Of a DNA stretch of 55,061 nt, positions 1 to 7,664 are shown piece by piece. This DNA is from Armatimonadota bacterium (GTDB taxonomy: Bacteria; Armatimonadota; Fimbriimonadia; Fimbriimonadales; Fimbriimonadaceae), in NCBI GenBank assembly GCA_025360125.1, contig JANYCU010000029.1, positions 1 to 55,061 on the forward strand, read 5' to 3'. The notes beneath the pieces are model-generated. The model worked only from the letters and a program-made list of their open reading frames with translations, ran no database searches and was not told the DNA's origin. Each line of letters starts with the position of its first letter. The first letter of the stretch is position 1. The translations under genes were made by a program, and so were the position numbers.

Positions 1-141
1 TTGATGACCATAACAACTTCAGACCCCATTCATCCCTGAACAATCTCACCCCCGCAATGTGGGAAAGAAAGTTCGCGAACGAACATAATGAACAGGAGGC
101 AATCCTCACATACTAGTGGATCGTCAAACGGGGACTAGCCA
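1..141 (+). mobile_element. IS3-family insertion sequence, 3' end (partial)
   Basis: Reading frame 3..116 encodes the last 37 residues of an IS3-type OrfB transposase and ends in TAG at 114-116. It contains NNFRPHSSLNNLTPAMWE, the typical end of the DDE integrase core (rve_3: YN..RPHSSL..LTP). After the stop, 117-141 read inward from the flank as TGGCTAGTCCCCGTTTG..., which resembles IS3-family terminal repeats (TGnnCTGnCCCC...), so the element probably ends near 141. The rest lies outside the window. It differs from the IS3 remnant at the other end of the window. Confidence 0.85.
3..116 (+). CDS. IS3-family transposase OrfB, C-terminal fragment
   Basis: This is the 3' end of a transposase gene whose start lies upstream of the window. 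The visible residues begin DDHNNFRPHSSLNNLTP and end EAILTY. RPHSSL and LTP are the conserved C-terminal signature of IS3-family DDE transposases, which carry out copy-out/paste-in transposition. The catalytic Asp and Glu residues are not in the visible part. The gene abuts the truncated haem/DUF2231 gene downstream. Confidence 0.85.
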   Translation, partial: DDHNNFRPHSSLNNLTPAMWERKFANEHNEQEAILTY

Positions 142-149
142 CTGAGTTT

Positions 150-815
150 TTGAAGAAGTTCAAAGAAGTTTATGGCAAGCCTAGCGCTCAATGTATTACC
201 TGCCACACAAAGCCACCCGAACGTAACGACTATGGCAAAGATGTTTTGGCCGCGCTTGATAAGGCTAAGACTCCTGAGCTCACGGCTGAAATTTTGAAGT
301 CGGTCGAGAGTCTTGATTCTGACAAGGACGGAGTTTTGAATGGAGATGAGATTAAGGCGGGAACATTGCCGGGAAACCCCACCTCGAAGCCCGCTCCTGA
401 GTCCAGACCAGTTGAGGCGAAAAGTTCAGCATTGGATAACTTGGTGCCAAAGCACACGTTTCATCCTGCGATTGTTCACTTCCCTATTGCCTTGCTTGCC
501 GTTGCTGCGTTTTTAGAATTCTTGTCGCGCTGGAAGAAGAATGAAGGTTTTCATTCGGCGTCGGTGATCAATCTAGCCATTGGTCTGGTATCCGCTGCGG
601 GTGCGATCACGACAGGAATTATTTTCTGGTTAAGGCTAGGCGCCAAACTCGAAGGCACTCTGCTGATTCACCTGATCGTAGCATCGGCGAGTATATTGGT
701 TGGCATTGGGGCTTATACTCAGCGATCAAAGCCTGCCTATATTTGGCTGATACTTCTTTCGGGCATTTTGGTCATGGTTGCAGGCCACTTTGGCGGAAGC
801 ATGCTTTACGGATAA
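150..815 (+). pseudogene. c-type haem / EF-hand-like / DUF2231 membrane protein, 5' end removed by IS3
   Basis: The product would be a membrane protein with an N-terminal c-type haem motif (CITCH; Cys15, Cys18, His19 counted from the TTG at 150). Next come an acidic Ca-binding-like loop (DSDKDGVLNGDE, about residues 56-67) and a C-terminal DUF2231-type domain with about four helices (residues 105-221, FHPAIVHFPIALLA). CxxCH needs export for haem attachment, but there is no signal peptide. The open frame runs back to the TAG at 114-116 that ends the IS transposase. The original start and signal peptide were therefore probably removed when the IS inserted at about 141. TTG 150 is only the first possible start. 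I see a 5'-truncated gene; a residual function is unlikely but not excluded. Confidence 0.7.
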
Positions 816-819
816 GGGA

Positions 820-1380
820 TCAATCCTTTCGGCAAAAGCAATTTAGGTCGTGGTCATCGACGAGACCAACGGCTTGCATCCAAGCGTAGGCGATTACTGG
901 ACCTACAAATTTGAATCCGCGCGATTTGAATGCAGCTGAGATTTCTTCGGACAGCGGAGTTTTGGCAAAGACTTCGCCCGTTTCGTTCTTTATCGGCTTG
1001 TTTTGGACAAATTGCCAGCAGAACTGGGAGAAGTCTTCTCCTTTTGCTTGCATTGCTAAATAGGCCTTTGCGTTGCCAATAGTCGCGACAATCTTAGCTC
1101 GTGCTCGGATAATGCCAGGGTTTTGCATGAGCCGATTGACGTCTTCCTCGGTGAAATTGGCGACTATCTCCGGATGGAAGCCTTGGAACGCTTCGCGAAG
1201 TGCGTCTCTTCGCTTGAGGATGATCGACCATGAAAGTCCCGCCTGGAATCCCTCGAGTTGTAGCGTTTCCCACAACTCGCGGCTTTCAGTGACGGGATTG
1301 CCCCATTCTTCATCATGATATTGGCTCATGAGGGCATCGCTGTTGGCCCAAGAACATCGGACGACATTCGGAGTAGACAT
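820..1380 (-). CDS. tag: DNA-3-methyladenine glycosylase I
   Basis: Tag excises 3-methyladenine from alkylated DNA as the first step of base excision repair in the cytoplasm. The 186-residue product matches the family length (~185-190). It starts with the family pattern RCSWANSDALMSQYHDEEWG, has the helix-hairpin-helix-like core (LQLEGFQAGLSW) and ends with the zinc ligands (VDDHDLNCFC). The ATG at 1380 is preferred to upstream starts because family members begin a few residues before R-C-x-W, and a TATAGT box lies 6 nt upstream. The stop lies 4 nt from the convergent DUF2231 fragment. Confidence 0.95.
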   Translation of the reverse strand: MSTPNVVRCSWANSDALMSQYHDEEWGNPVTESRELWETLQLEGFQAGLSWSIILKRRDALREAFQGFHPEIVANFTEEDVNRLMQNPGIIRARAKIVATIGNAKAYLAMQAKGEDFSQFCWQFVQNKPIKNETGEVFAKTPLSEEISAAFKSRGFKFVGPVIAYAWMQAVGLVDDHDLNCFCRKD

Positions 1381-1386
1381 TGTTCC

Positions 1387-1392
1387 ACTATA
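1387..1392 (-). promoter_or_regulatory. -10 box of tag (leaderless)
   Basis: TATAGT on the minus strand, 6 nt before the tag ATG, would place the transcript start at or next to the start codon. There is no Shine-Dalgarno sequence. Confidence 0.5.
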
Positions 1393-1418
1393 ATACCGAA
1401 ATTCTCTGGCGAATACTG

Positions 1419-1447
1419 AAAAAAAATGGGGCACCGCAGTGCCCCAT
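1419..1447 (-). terminator. Rho-independent terminator after ssb and the small ORF
   Basis: On the minus strand there is a perfect 9-bp stem (ATGGGGCAC/GTGCCCCAT, 4-nt loop) followed by eight T (complement of the A run at 1419-1426). It separates the ssb transcript from tag. Confidence 0.85.
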
Positions 1448-1449
1448 AT

Positions 1450-1542
1450 CTAGAGTTCTGTTACGGGAGGGCTAATCCTCACGAACGCCCAGATGAATGT
1501 GGAGGGTCGAGATCTTCCGTCTCTTTTAAGCTCGAATGACAT
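1450..1542 (-). CDS. Possible 30-aa small protein downstream of ssb
   Basis: An ATG-started frame of 30 codons (MSFELKRDGRSRPSTF..., ending PPVTEL) lies between ssb and the terminator. An AGGAG sequence sits about 7 nt before the ATG, a better ribosome-binding site than most genes here have. The TAG is 3 nt from the terminator stem. The peptide is basic and shows no domain. Its position and SD support translation; the protein itself is not recognised and could be chance. Confidence 0.3.
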   Translation of the reverse strand: MSFELKRDGRSRPSTFIWAFVRISPPVTEL

Positions 1543-1612
1543 CGGGCTCCTACAGTTAAAGAGGAATTCGAACAGTCATTTAATACATTTGCTTCAATTA
1601 ATCGAGGATTCC

Positions 1613-1990
1613 CTATTCCGCGGCAAATGGATCAGCCATTTCTTTGTTATCCGGAGTTCTCTGAGTACCCGCTCGATCGAGGGCGTGAATGCTGTCGGCA
1701 ACAATCTCAACGGTTTCGCGATTTTGGCCATTTTGGTCTTGCCACTTTCGGGTTTGCAGTCGTCCATCACACGCGATTAGTCGACCTTTCCCTAAATATT
1801 CATGAACATATTGCGCCGACTGACCCCAAGCCGTGATCTTAAGGAAATCCGAATCCGGCTCTCCGTCTCGCGGCTTTGTGCGCTTCTTTACTGCGATGCT
1901 GAACGACACCACGCTCTTGCCTGTCGTGGTTTGTCTCAACTCTGGATCAGCCGTCATTCTTCCCGTCAACACTACTCTATTCATACTCAT
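1613..1990 (-). CDS. ssb: Single-stranded DNA-binding protein
   Basis: SSB coats single-stranded DNA during replication and repair. The 125-residue product has the OB-fold pattern (MNRVVLTGRMTADPELR; DFLKITAWGQSAQYVHEYLGKG; CDGRLQTRKW) over residues 3-105. It is shorter than typical 160-180-residue SSBs because the Gly/Pro-rich linker is nearly absent. The usual terminal DDDIPF is replaced by MADPFAAE, so three residues follow the Phe. The ATG at 1990 follows a long leader from a good promoter at 2065-2093; a second in-frame ATG lies at 1984. Confidence 0.92.
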   Translation of the reverse strand: MSMNRVVLTGRMTADPELRQTTTGKSVVSFSIAVKKRTKPRDGEPDSDFLKITAWGQSAQYVHEYLGKGRLIACDGRLQTRKWQDQNGQNRETVEIVADSIHALDRAGTQRTPDNKEMADPFAAE

Positions 1991-2064
1991 TTGTCTTTGC
2001 GTCCTGAATCCCTATCGAATAATAGTTTGGATTTATATAGTAGACATATATTTACTATAGTTTC

Positions 2065-2093
2065 ATTATAACAAGAGCTTTCTCAAAATGCAA
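2065..2093 (-). promoter_or_regulatory. Sigma-70-type promoter of ssb
   Basis: On the minus strand, TTGCAT (2093-2088), a 17-nt spacer and TATAAT (2070-2065) form a near-consensus promoter. The expected transcript start is near 2057, giving a leader of about 66 nt before the ssb ATG. Confidence 0.65.
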
Positions 2094-2151
2094 CCCAGTA
2101 TTTTTCAGATTTGGGATCGTTTTGTGGTGGACAAAGGATAATAAGGTTGTG

Positions 2152-3645
2152 GTGAACCGTTCTTCACATATTTTTACGATCTTGGCTTCGCCATTTCTTC
2201 TTCATGGACTTTGCTTTGCTCACCAGAACGAGCCGATGGTGCGAGGAGTCGAGCTTAAATCTGACATCCATGCGACAGGAACAGAAATTGTTCACGGCTC
2301 GGCTCAAAAGTTCGTCATGCATGTGACTCGAAGTTTTGAATACCGATTTGACATCATCGGCAACATGCCGGAAACCGACGGTTTCGATGGCAAGACGGCG
2401 TGGCACCTTGGTGGTGCGGGCGTACCTCATATTGCGAGTTATTCGGATCGTGACCTAACTCGAATTGTCGCCTACATCCAAGCTGGCGTCTGGGCCTGCA
2501 AGAATTCGCCAATCGAAATCGTTTCGGAAAAGGGCAACGATCTCGTTATTAAATGCAAGGACGGCTCGACCACGGTAAATTTGACTTTGGATCCGAAGAC
2601 CCACACCGCGATGAAGCTAACTAGTTGGGGTCCAAGTGGAAATGAGGTTTGGAAATTTAGCGACTACATCCTATTTTCCGGAATTCTTGTTCCAAAAGTA
2701 ATTGCGCACGAGAATGGGGATACCGTTGATACCGCAACTATTAAGGAAATGAGCCCGAATTTTGGCGGGACGATTAACTTCAAAATGCCCGCCGCAACTT
2801 CGGACGGATACACGTTCGACCTCGCAGCAAATCCGCAAATTGAAGTTAAGCGGAAGTTTGGATACCTTTTTGTGCGACCAAAGGTTGATGGAAAGGACGA
2901 AGGATGGTGGTTCTTGGATACTGGAGCTGAAGTCATGGTAATTGACCCTGAACTCGCGAAGACCCACAAAATGAAAGCGGTCGGCAATGACTCGGTTTCG
3001 GGTGTAGTTGCCAATGTAAAAACAAGTTTCTGGAAGGGGATTGAATTTCAACTTGGCCCGGTTACGATTAGAAATAGCTCATACATGGAACTTGAAATGA
3101 AGCAATTTACGGATGGCTTTGGAATGAATGTCGTCGGCATTTGTGGTTACGATTTTATTAGTCGAGTTGCGATGGATATCGACCCCACTAAGGCAACGCT
3201 CGGCATATATCCAGCAGGAAAGGCTGCCCTACCGACCAACGGGGCGTGGACATCGTTCTTGTTCCACGGCAACATGCCCAGTCTTTCGTGTAATTTTGAA
3301 GGGAACCACCAAGGACTTTTTAGTCTGGACACAGGTTCGGGCTCAACTGTCGACTTCTTCTCCCCTGCAGTTTCAAAATATGAGCTTTTGAAAGATCGGA
3401 AGGTGAGTTCAGTGATGACTGGGGGTGCTGGTGGCGCTTCAGAGAGCAAGATGGGTCCCTTGGACTGGTTCATTTTTGGGTCCAAGAAATTTGAGAAACC
3501 AGTTGTGGGCTTTCAGACTACGACCAAAGGTGGATTTGCGAGCCCATTTGTCGATGGCAATATTGGGATGCAGTTCATGGGCAAATTCCGGATGATCTTG
3601 GATTACCAAAACTCGCGATTGGCTCTGATTGAGGCAAAAAACTGA
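2152..3645 (+). CDS. Secreted retropepsin-like aspartic protease, two domains
   Basis: The 497-residue product carries two aspartyl-protease half-site motifs: WWFLDTGAEVMVID (about residue 258) and GLFSLDTGSGSTVDFF (about residue 393). Each is followed by a glycine-rich region with a family-like G-I-C-G-Y-D-F or G-N-I-G-M-Q-F segment, so it looks like a tandem PDZ-less retropepsin (gag-asp/Asp_protease_2 type). A front domain of about 220 residues is unassigned. The GTG at 2152 is chosen because it follows AAGGATAATAAGG and gives a signal-like segment (VNRSSHIFTILASPFLL); GTG 2149 is an alternative. The family usually cleaves peptides with paired Asp residues. The substrate here is unknown. 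Confidence 0.75.
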   Translation: MNRSSHIFTILASPFLLHGLCFAHQNEPMVRGVELKSDIHATGTEIVHGSAQKFVMHVTRSFEYRFDIIGNMPETDGFDGKTAWHLGGAGVPHIASYSDRDLTRIVAYIQAGVWACKNSPIEIVSEKGNDLVIKCKDGSTTVNLTLDPKTHTAMKLTSWGPSGNEVWKFSDYILFSGILVPKVIAHENGDTVDTATIKEMSPNFGGTINFKMPAATSDGYTFDLAANPQIEVKRKFGYLFVRPKVDGKDEGWWFLDTGAEVMVIDPELAKTHKMKAVGNDSVSGVVANVKTSFWKGIEFQLGPVTIRNSSYMELEMKQFTDGFGMNVVGICGYDFISRVAMDIDPTKATLGIYPAGKAALPTNGAWTSFLFHGNMPSLSCNFEGNHQGLFSLDTGSGSTVDFFSPAVSKYELLKDRKVSSVMTGGAGGASESKMGPLDWFIFGSKKFEKPVVGFQTTTKGGFASPFVDGNIGMQFMGKFRMILDYQNSRLALIEAKN

Positions 3646-4169
3646 TGGTATTCGCCCTCATTCACGTTGGACTGCAAACCATTCCCGCCAAGACTGGTAT
3701 TCCCGTTGGCGCAACTTCGGCGGTGGTTGGGAAACTGAAACCTCATATGTACACGGCCTTGCGCGATAGTCACACGCTGCCAACGATCACCAATCTTGAC
3801 TCGGCCAAGCGAAATACTTTTACGGGCGACATCATCACCCTTGACTATCCTCAGCGAGGAATGGTTCATGTCATGAATTTTGTGAAGGGCAAGCGACTTG
3901 TGTTCGAAAATCCGAAACAGCTACCGTTAGAAAATGGAACACCACTGACCAAATACCTCGCGACGTTGCCTCCGAAAGTCGATATTCGTTACGCCGGGCC
4001 AAACGAATCTAGCTTCGAAGTTAAGCTGCCGGGGCAAGAGAAAAAGCTACAGTCGTTCACAGGAATATTGACTTGCTTACCGATGAAGCCGGGCGAGAGA
4101 GGCATGACGATTCAGTTCATGGAAGGCAAAGTAGTGCGAAGTAGCTGGCTCAGCGTTGCAAAGCACTAG
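3645..4169 (+). CDS. Hypothetical protein coupled to the aspartic protease
   Basis: The ATG shares one base with the stop of the retropepsin-like gene (TGATG), so translation is probably coupled. The 174-residue product has no recognised domain. It looks like a mostly beta protein with several Lys/Gly-rich turns, and only a short hydrophobic stretch at the N-terminus (MVFALIHVGLQTI), which is not a convincing signal peptide. The pairing suggests it is a partner, inhibitor or substrate of the protease, but nothing in the sequence proves that. Confidence 0.65.
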   Translation: MVFALIHVGLQTIPAKTGIPVGATSAVVGKLKPHMYTALRDSHTLPTITNLDSAKRNTFTGDIITLDYPQRGMVHVMNFVKGKRLVFENPKQLPLENGTPLTKYLATLPPKVDIRYAGPNESSFEVKLPGQEKKLQSFTGILTCLPMKPGERGMTIQFMEGKVVRSSWLSVAKH

Positions 4170-4259
4170 AATTGCCCTGCCTTGCGCCGGGCAGAGTTGT
4201 TGCGGCCCGATTTTTGGGCGGTTATGGGTAGACTGCAATTCAGATAGAGAGCCTTAGGA

Positions 4260-5411
4260 ATGAGCGAAAGCATTGCCGACAAATACCCCAATTACAGTCC
4301 CGGCCTAGAAGGTGTTATCGCCGGAATAAGTGCCATTTCCGACATCGATAGCGACCGCAGTAGCCTCCAATATCGAGGATACGACGTCCACGATCTCGCC
4401 GAAAACGGCAGCTATGAGGAATGCGCCTATTTGCTCCTCCACAAGAAACTTCCGAGCGTTAGCGAACTGGCAGAATTTAAGAGCGTAATCGCGGTTGAGC
4501 GAGAGGTTCCCAGCTACATTTTTGAAATTTTGGCTGCAATGCCAAAGAACACTCATCCGATGGATTTAGTGCGAACGGCATACTCCGCGTTGGCTCCATC
4601 CGATCCGGACTACACCAAGCCAAGCACCGATCACGATGCGAACATTCGGAAAGCAGTTCGAATTGTCGCGAAAGCCTCAACAATTGTTGGCAATGCCCAC
4701 CGCATTCGAAACGGCCTTGCCCCTTTGAAGCCAAATCCTAATCACGGAATTGCCGAGAATTTCCTGGCCCTGTTCAGCGGAAAGGATCCTGAGCCGAAGA
4801 CGGTTCAGGTTATGGACGCATCCCTTTGCCTTTATGCCGAGCATGGATTTAATGCTTCAACTTTTGCCAACCGAGTAACCGTTGCCACTTTGAGCGACCT
4901 TTATTCGGGAGTCGTCAGTGGAATTGGAACCCTTCGGGGTCCGCTTCACGGCGGTGCCAACGAAGAGGCAATGCACATGATTCTTGAAATTGGTGAACCG
5001 AGCAACGCCCAAGCTTGGATCGATGACGCCCTGGCGACAAAGAAGAAGATCATGGGATTTGGTCACCGCGAATACAAGAAGGGCGACAGTCGAGCTTTTT
5101 ACATGACGAAAGTCGCGAAAGAGCTAGGCGTCGAGGCAGGAATCACCAAGTACGGCGAAATCGCCGACATCCTCGAGAAGACGATGTTGGAGAGAAAGAA
5201 CATTTATCCGAATGTTGACTTCCCTTCTGCATACGCTTACTACCTTTTGGGAATCCCGATTGACCTGTACACTCCACTGTTTGTGGTTGCTCGCTTGGCT
5301 GGCTATACGGCCCATGCGATTGAGCAACTTGACAATAACCGATTGATTCGCCCAACGGCGATCTACGACGGACTACGGAATCTCGAATACGTTCCTATTA
5401 GCCAACGCTAA
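4260..5411 (+). CDS. gltA: Citrate synthase
   Basis: Condenses acetyl-CoA and oxaloacetate to citrate at the entry of the TCA cycle. The 383-residue length fits the short bacterial type II-like/2-methylcitrate synthase group. Catalytic and ligand residues are visible: GPLHGGANE (His230), MGFGHREYK (His269) and YPNVDFPSA (Asp320), plus LYAEHGFNASTF. A 2-methylcitrate synthase role cannot be excluded, but no prp genes are nearby. The ATG at 4260 follows a weak TTAGGA. The gene is monocistronic: upstream is an unrelated hypothetical and downstream a shared terminator hairpin. Confidence 0.93.
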   Translation: MSESIADKYPNYSPGLEGVIAGISAISDIDSDRSSLQYRGYDVHDLAENGSYEECAYLLLHKKLPSVSELAEFKSVIAVEREVPSYIFEILAAMPKNTHPMDLVRTAYSALAPSDPDYTKPSTDHDANIRKAVRIVAKASTIVGNAHRIRNGLAPLKPNPNHGIAENFLALFSGKDPEPKTVQVMDASLCLYAEHGFNASTFANRVTVATLSDLYSGVVSGIGTLRGPLHGGANEEAMHMILEIGEPSNAQAWIDDALATKKKIMGFGHREYKKGDSRAFYMTKVAKELGVEAGITKYGEIADILEKTMLERKNIYPNVDFPSAYAYYLLGIPIDLYTPLFVVARLAGYTAHAIEQLDNNRLIRPTAIYDGLRNLEYVPISQR

Positions 5412-5428
5412 TCAGGCGCTACGTACAT

Positions 5429-5456
5429 AAAAAATGGCCTCCCAACGTGGGAGGCC
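5429..5456 (-). terminator. Terminator between citrate synthase and GH-A-like gene
   Basis: An 8-bp perfect stem (GGCCTCCC/GGGAGGCC, 5-nt loop) is flanked by an A run at 5429-5434. On the minus strand it is followed by a T run and ends the GH-A-like transcript. On the plus strand the tail is only TTGTCATTT, so it may work weakly for citrate synthase. Confidence 0.8.
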
Positions 5457-5476
5457 TTGTCATTTCAGGGGCTAAA

Positions 5477-7189
5477 TTATTTGTTCCAGAGGGCTTTGAT
5501 TTCGCTCAACGTAAGCCTTAAGTCTCCCCAAGGGTTGTATCCGATTGCGTTATCACTTCCGTCGATACAAAGTCCGGCTTCTCGGCGAGGATCGGCCCAG
5601 TATCCGCCCCACCAAAAGATTTTTCCAAGGTTAGGGGTGAGCGTCTTTGCGGTGTCCCGAGCAAATAGTTCAGCGCGGATCGCAGTCAAAAGGCTTTCTC
5701 GACTTGGCATAGCTTGAGACAAAGGAACCATTACACCGTTTACATTTTTGTATGATCGGCTCATCGCTCGAACTTGATCCATGGTCATGTTCTGGTAGTT
5801 CGGCGAAGTACCGTCGGCAAATTGAGTTCCAGGGTTGAATGCAATTCCTCCCGACTCGGCCACCCTAAAGTAGCACTCTGTGATGTCAACAATTTTCGAG
5901 GTTCCTGGCATTGGTAAATTGGCGACCAAATCAACTTGCTTTTCTAGTTCAGCAACCCATCGTTTCGCATATTCGGCTGGTGTTTCCCATCGCCCAGCAG
6001 CAGGGTCGATCGGCGAACTCGTAAGGAGATCGTTTGTATTGGTGGAGTTGTAGGCTGAATTGGGATTAAATTTCCATCGGAAAACAGGTGAATTGAAGTG
6101 AAGAGCTCTTCGACTGCACTGAGTTTGCCAGTTCTTTCCCACCATTTCTTTCGAATAGGTCGCGATTTCATTGAGAGATGGCGACATACTTCCTGCCCAC
6201 TGAATGTTGCGAATTTGTCCTTTAACATAGTTCAATCGATATGCATCAACGTTTTCTGCGAACATAGAGAACGCAGGCATAGTTAATGGATTGGCTCCAA
6301 ATGTTGTCGGAACTTGGCTGGCGGTCATGGTCGCGGGGCGGGGCTTATAGTCCAACCCTGCCATTGTCCCTTCCAAAACTTTGCCTACGCCTTCCCAACT
6401 TCCAACTTGACCATCTACAGATCCACCAGGGTGCCCCGCGGCGGGCTCATTTCCCATTTGGAATGCCATTCGAGAGATAAAATTCTCAGTCATGGTTCCC
6501 GTTGTTCGCGATCGGGTTACTTGGGCAGCAGCATCGTTTACATCGTAGACAAACGTTTGAGCATGCTTCTTCAGATAAGGCAAGTATGCGTCGTATGGGC
6601 GCCACCAATCTCGTTTTGCCGCATCGCCAGTATTGATTGCACTAACTATTTTTCCGCCTAGGGCATCTTTGTCAAGAGTTACCCACGAGTCAGAACCGTA
6701 TTGGTTTGGATAAACGCCCGGAGTTATGTTCCACAAAATGTTGAGGCCACTGGTAAATCCGCTTCCTCGAAACATGATTCGATTGACAATCGCATTGATG
6801 TTCCGCTCTTTGTTCACTTGTCCGTTTGCATTGTACGGATCAGGGAAGTGATTAGAAAGGTTTCCTGTCACTCGAACCCAAGTGTTCTTTGGCAACAGAT
6901 CGGTCACTTCGTATAGATCGGCCCAGAGGTGATTGGCTGGATCGCTGTAAGCCCGGCTCAAACCGGACGGGGCAATTCCCGCTCCCGTGAGCATGGCGCT
7001 TGTATTGTTCCATCTTGCTCCGGCAATACCGTCATTGAATGCATAGTTCTTATACTCATTTGCCGTTTGGTTACTGTACAGATCAGGTGCTGGGGCATTG
7101 AATCCGAATCTTGATGCATACCATGCGTCGGTTTGCGCTGTTGCCATTCCGCCCAAAAGAACCAATGCCAACGTGGAAAGTGACTTCAT
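5477..7189 (-). CDS. Secreted clan GH-A-like glycoside hydrolase
   Basis: The 570-residue product begins with a clear signal peptide (MKSLSTLALVLLGGMATAQ), which argues for the ATG at 7189 rather than 7198. I could not place it in a numbered family. It has the clan GH-A acid/base pattern AFQMGNEP (Glu248 from this start) and, about 190 residues later, KIVDITECYFR (Glu438), the expected spacing and context for a nucleophile on strand 7 of a TIM barrel. Many aromatic residues (WW, YWADPRR) fit sugar binding. It is probably periplasmic or extracellular and acts on polysaccharide; the substrate is unknown. Single gene with its own terminator at 5429-5456. Confidence 0.65.
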   Translation of the reverse strand: MKSLSTLALVLLGGMATAQTDAWYASRFGFNAPAPDLYSNQTANEYKNYAFNDGIAGARWNNTSAMLTGAGIAPSGLSRAYSDPANHLWADLYEVTDLLPKNTWVRVTGNLSNHFPDPYNANGQVNKERNINAIVNRIMFRGSGFTSGLNILWNITPGVYPNQYGSDSWVTLDKDALGGKIVSAINTGDAAKRDWWRPYDAYLPYLKKHAQTFVYDVNDAAAQVTRSRTTGTMTENFISRMAFQMGNEPAAGHPGGSVDGQVGSWEGVGKVLEGTMAGLDYKPRPATMTASQVPTTFGANPLTMPAFSMFAENVDAYRLNYVKGQIRNIQWAGSMSPSLNEIATYSKEMVGKNWQTQCSRRALHFNSPVFRWKFNPNSAYNSTNTNDLLTSSPIDPAAGRWETPAEYAKRWVAELEKQVDLVANLPMPGTSKIVDITECYFRVAESGGIAFNPGTQFADGTSPNYQNMTMDQVRAMSRSYKNVNGVMVPLSQAMPSRESLLTAIRAELFARDTAKTLTPNLGKIFWWGGYWADPRREAGLCIDGSDNAIGYNPWGDLRLTLSEIKALWNK

Positions 7190-7315
7190 ACATGGCAAGT
7201 GCCGTATTGCTGACCCCTAAATGATCAATAACTTTGCTAGGTTACAAAAAACAACTGCCCCACCAGGGCGAATTGGCATGATTTGAGCAGTACGGGCACG
7301 CTTGAATTGAAATGC

Positions 7316-7633
7316 TTATCCTTTGACGTAGTTGCTTGGCAGTTCTCTCAAGATCCGCTCGACGTTCTTCTGGTTTTTGCCCCAATCGGCACACTGAGTT
7401 TTGAGGGCGCACTCGCTTCTTACTTTTGTTGCTCCTGCATCCACCAGGGTGATGATGATCTTCTCTCCCCACGATTTCATGCTTGCCCCTGTCGAGGCAG
7501 TGATTCCGTTGTTATCGAACGATGGTCCCCAGCCAAAGCCCCTCAATGTATTGAGGAGGGACAGCTCAAGATTTACGTTTGTGGGAACATTCTGAATCGT
7601 CTCTTCGTGAAAGGCAGGAAAACCAAAAGCCAT
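7316..7633 (-). CDS. Small hypothetical protein, possibly frameshifted at its C-terminus
   Basis: The 105-residue product is a compact alpha/beta protein (GWGEKIIITL-like core; ECALKTQCADWGKNQKNVERIL), a pattern I associate with small uncharacterised domains that often precede a zinc ribbon. Just past its stop another frame continues with ACPYCSNHANSPWWGSCFL (to about 7242), which looks like a zinc-ribbon tail. A one-base frameshift could have split the tail off. A TAGAAT box (7642-7647) sits 8 nt before the ATG. It is divergent from purD with 31 nt between starts. Confidence 0.6.
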   Translation of the reverse strand: MAFGFPAFHEETIQNVPTNVNLELSLLNTLRGFGWGPSFDNNGITASTGASMKSWGEKIIITLVDAGATKVRSECALKTQCADWGKNQKNVERILRELPSNYVKG

Positions 7634-7641
7634 GATTGTTA

Positions 7642-7647
7642 ATTCTA
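7642..7647 (-). promoter_or_regulatory. -10 box of the small gene divergent from purD
   Basis: TAGAAT on the minus strand lies 8 nt before the ATG at 7633, compatible with a leaderless message. Confidence 0.4.
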
Positions 7648-7664
7648 TCTCGCTGGTGCCCTAA

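Noticed and set aside
2671-3051. 126-codon minus frame inside the aspartic protease gene
   Set aside because: Shadow frame; the plus-strand gene has two clear DTG motifs.
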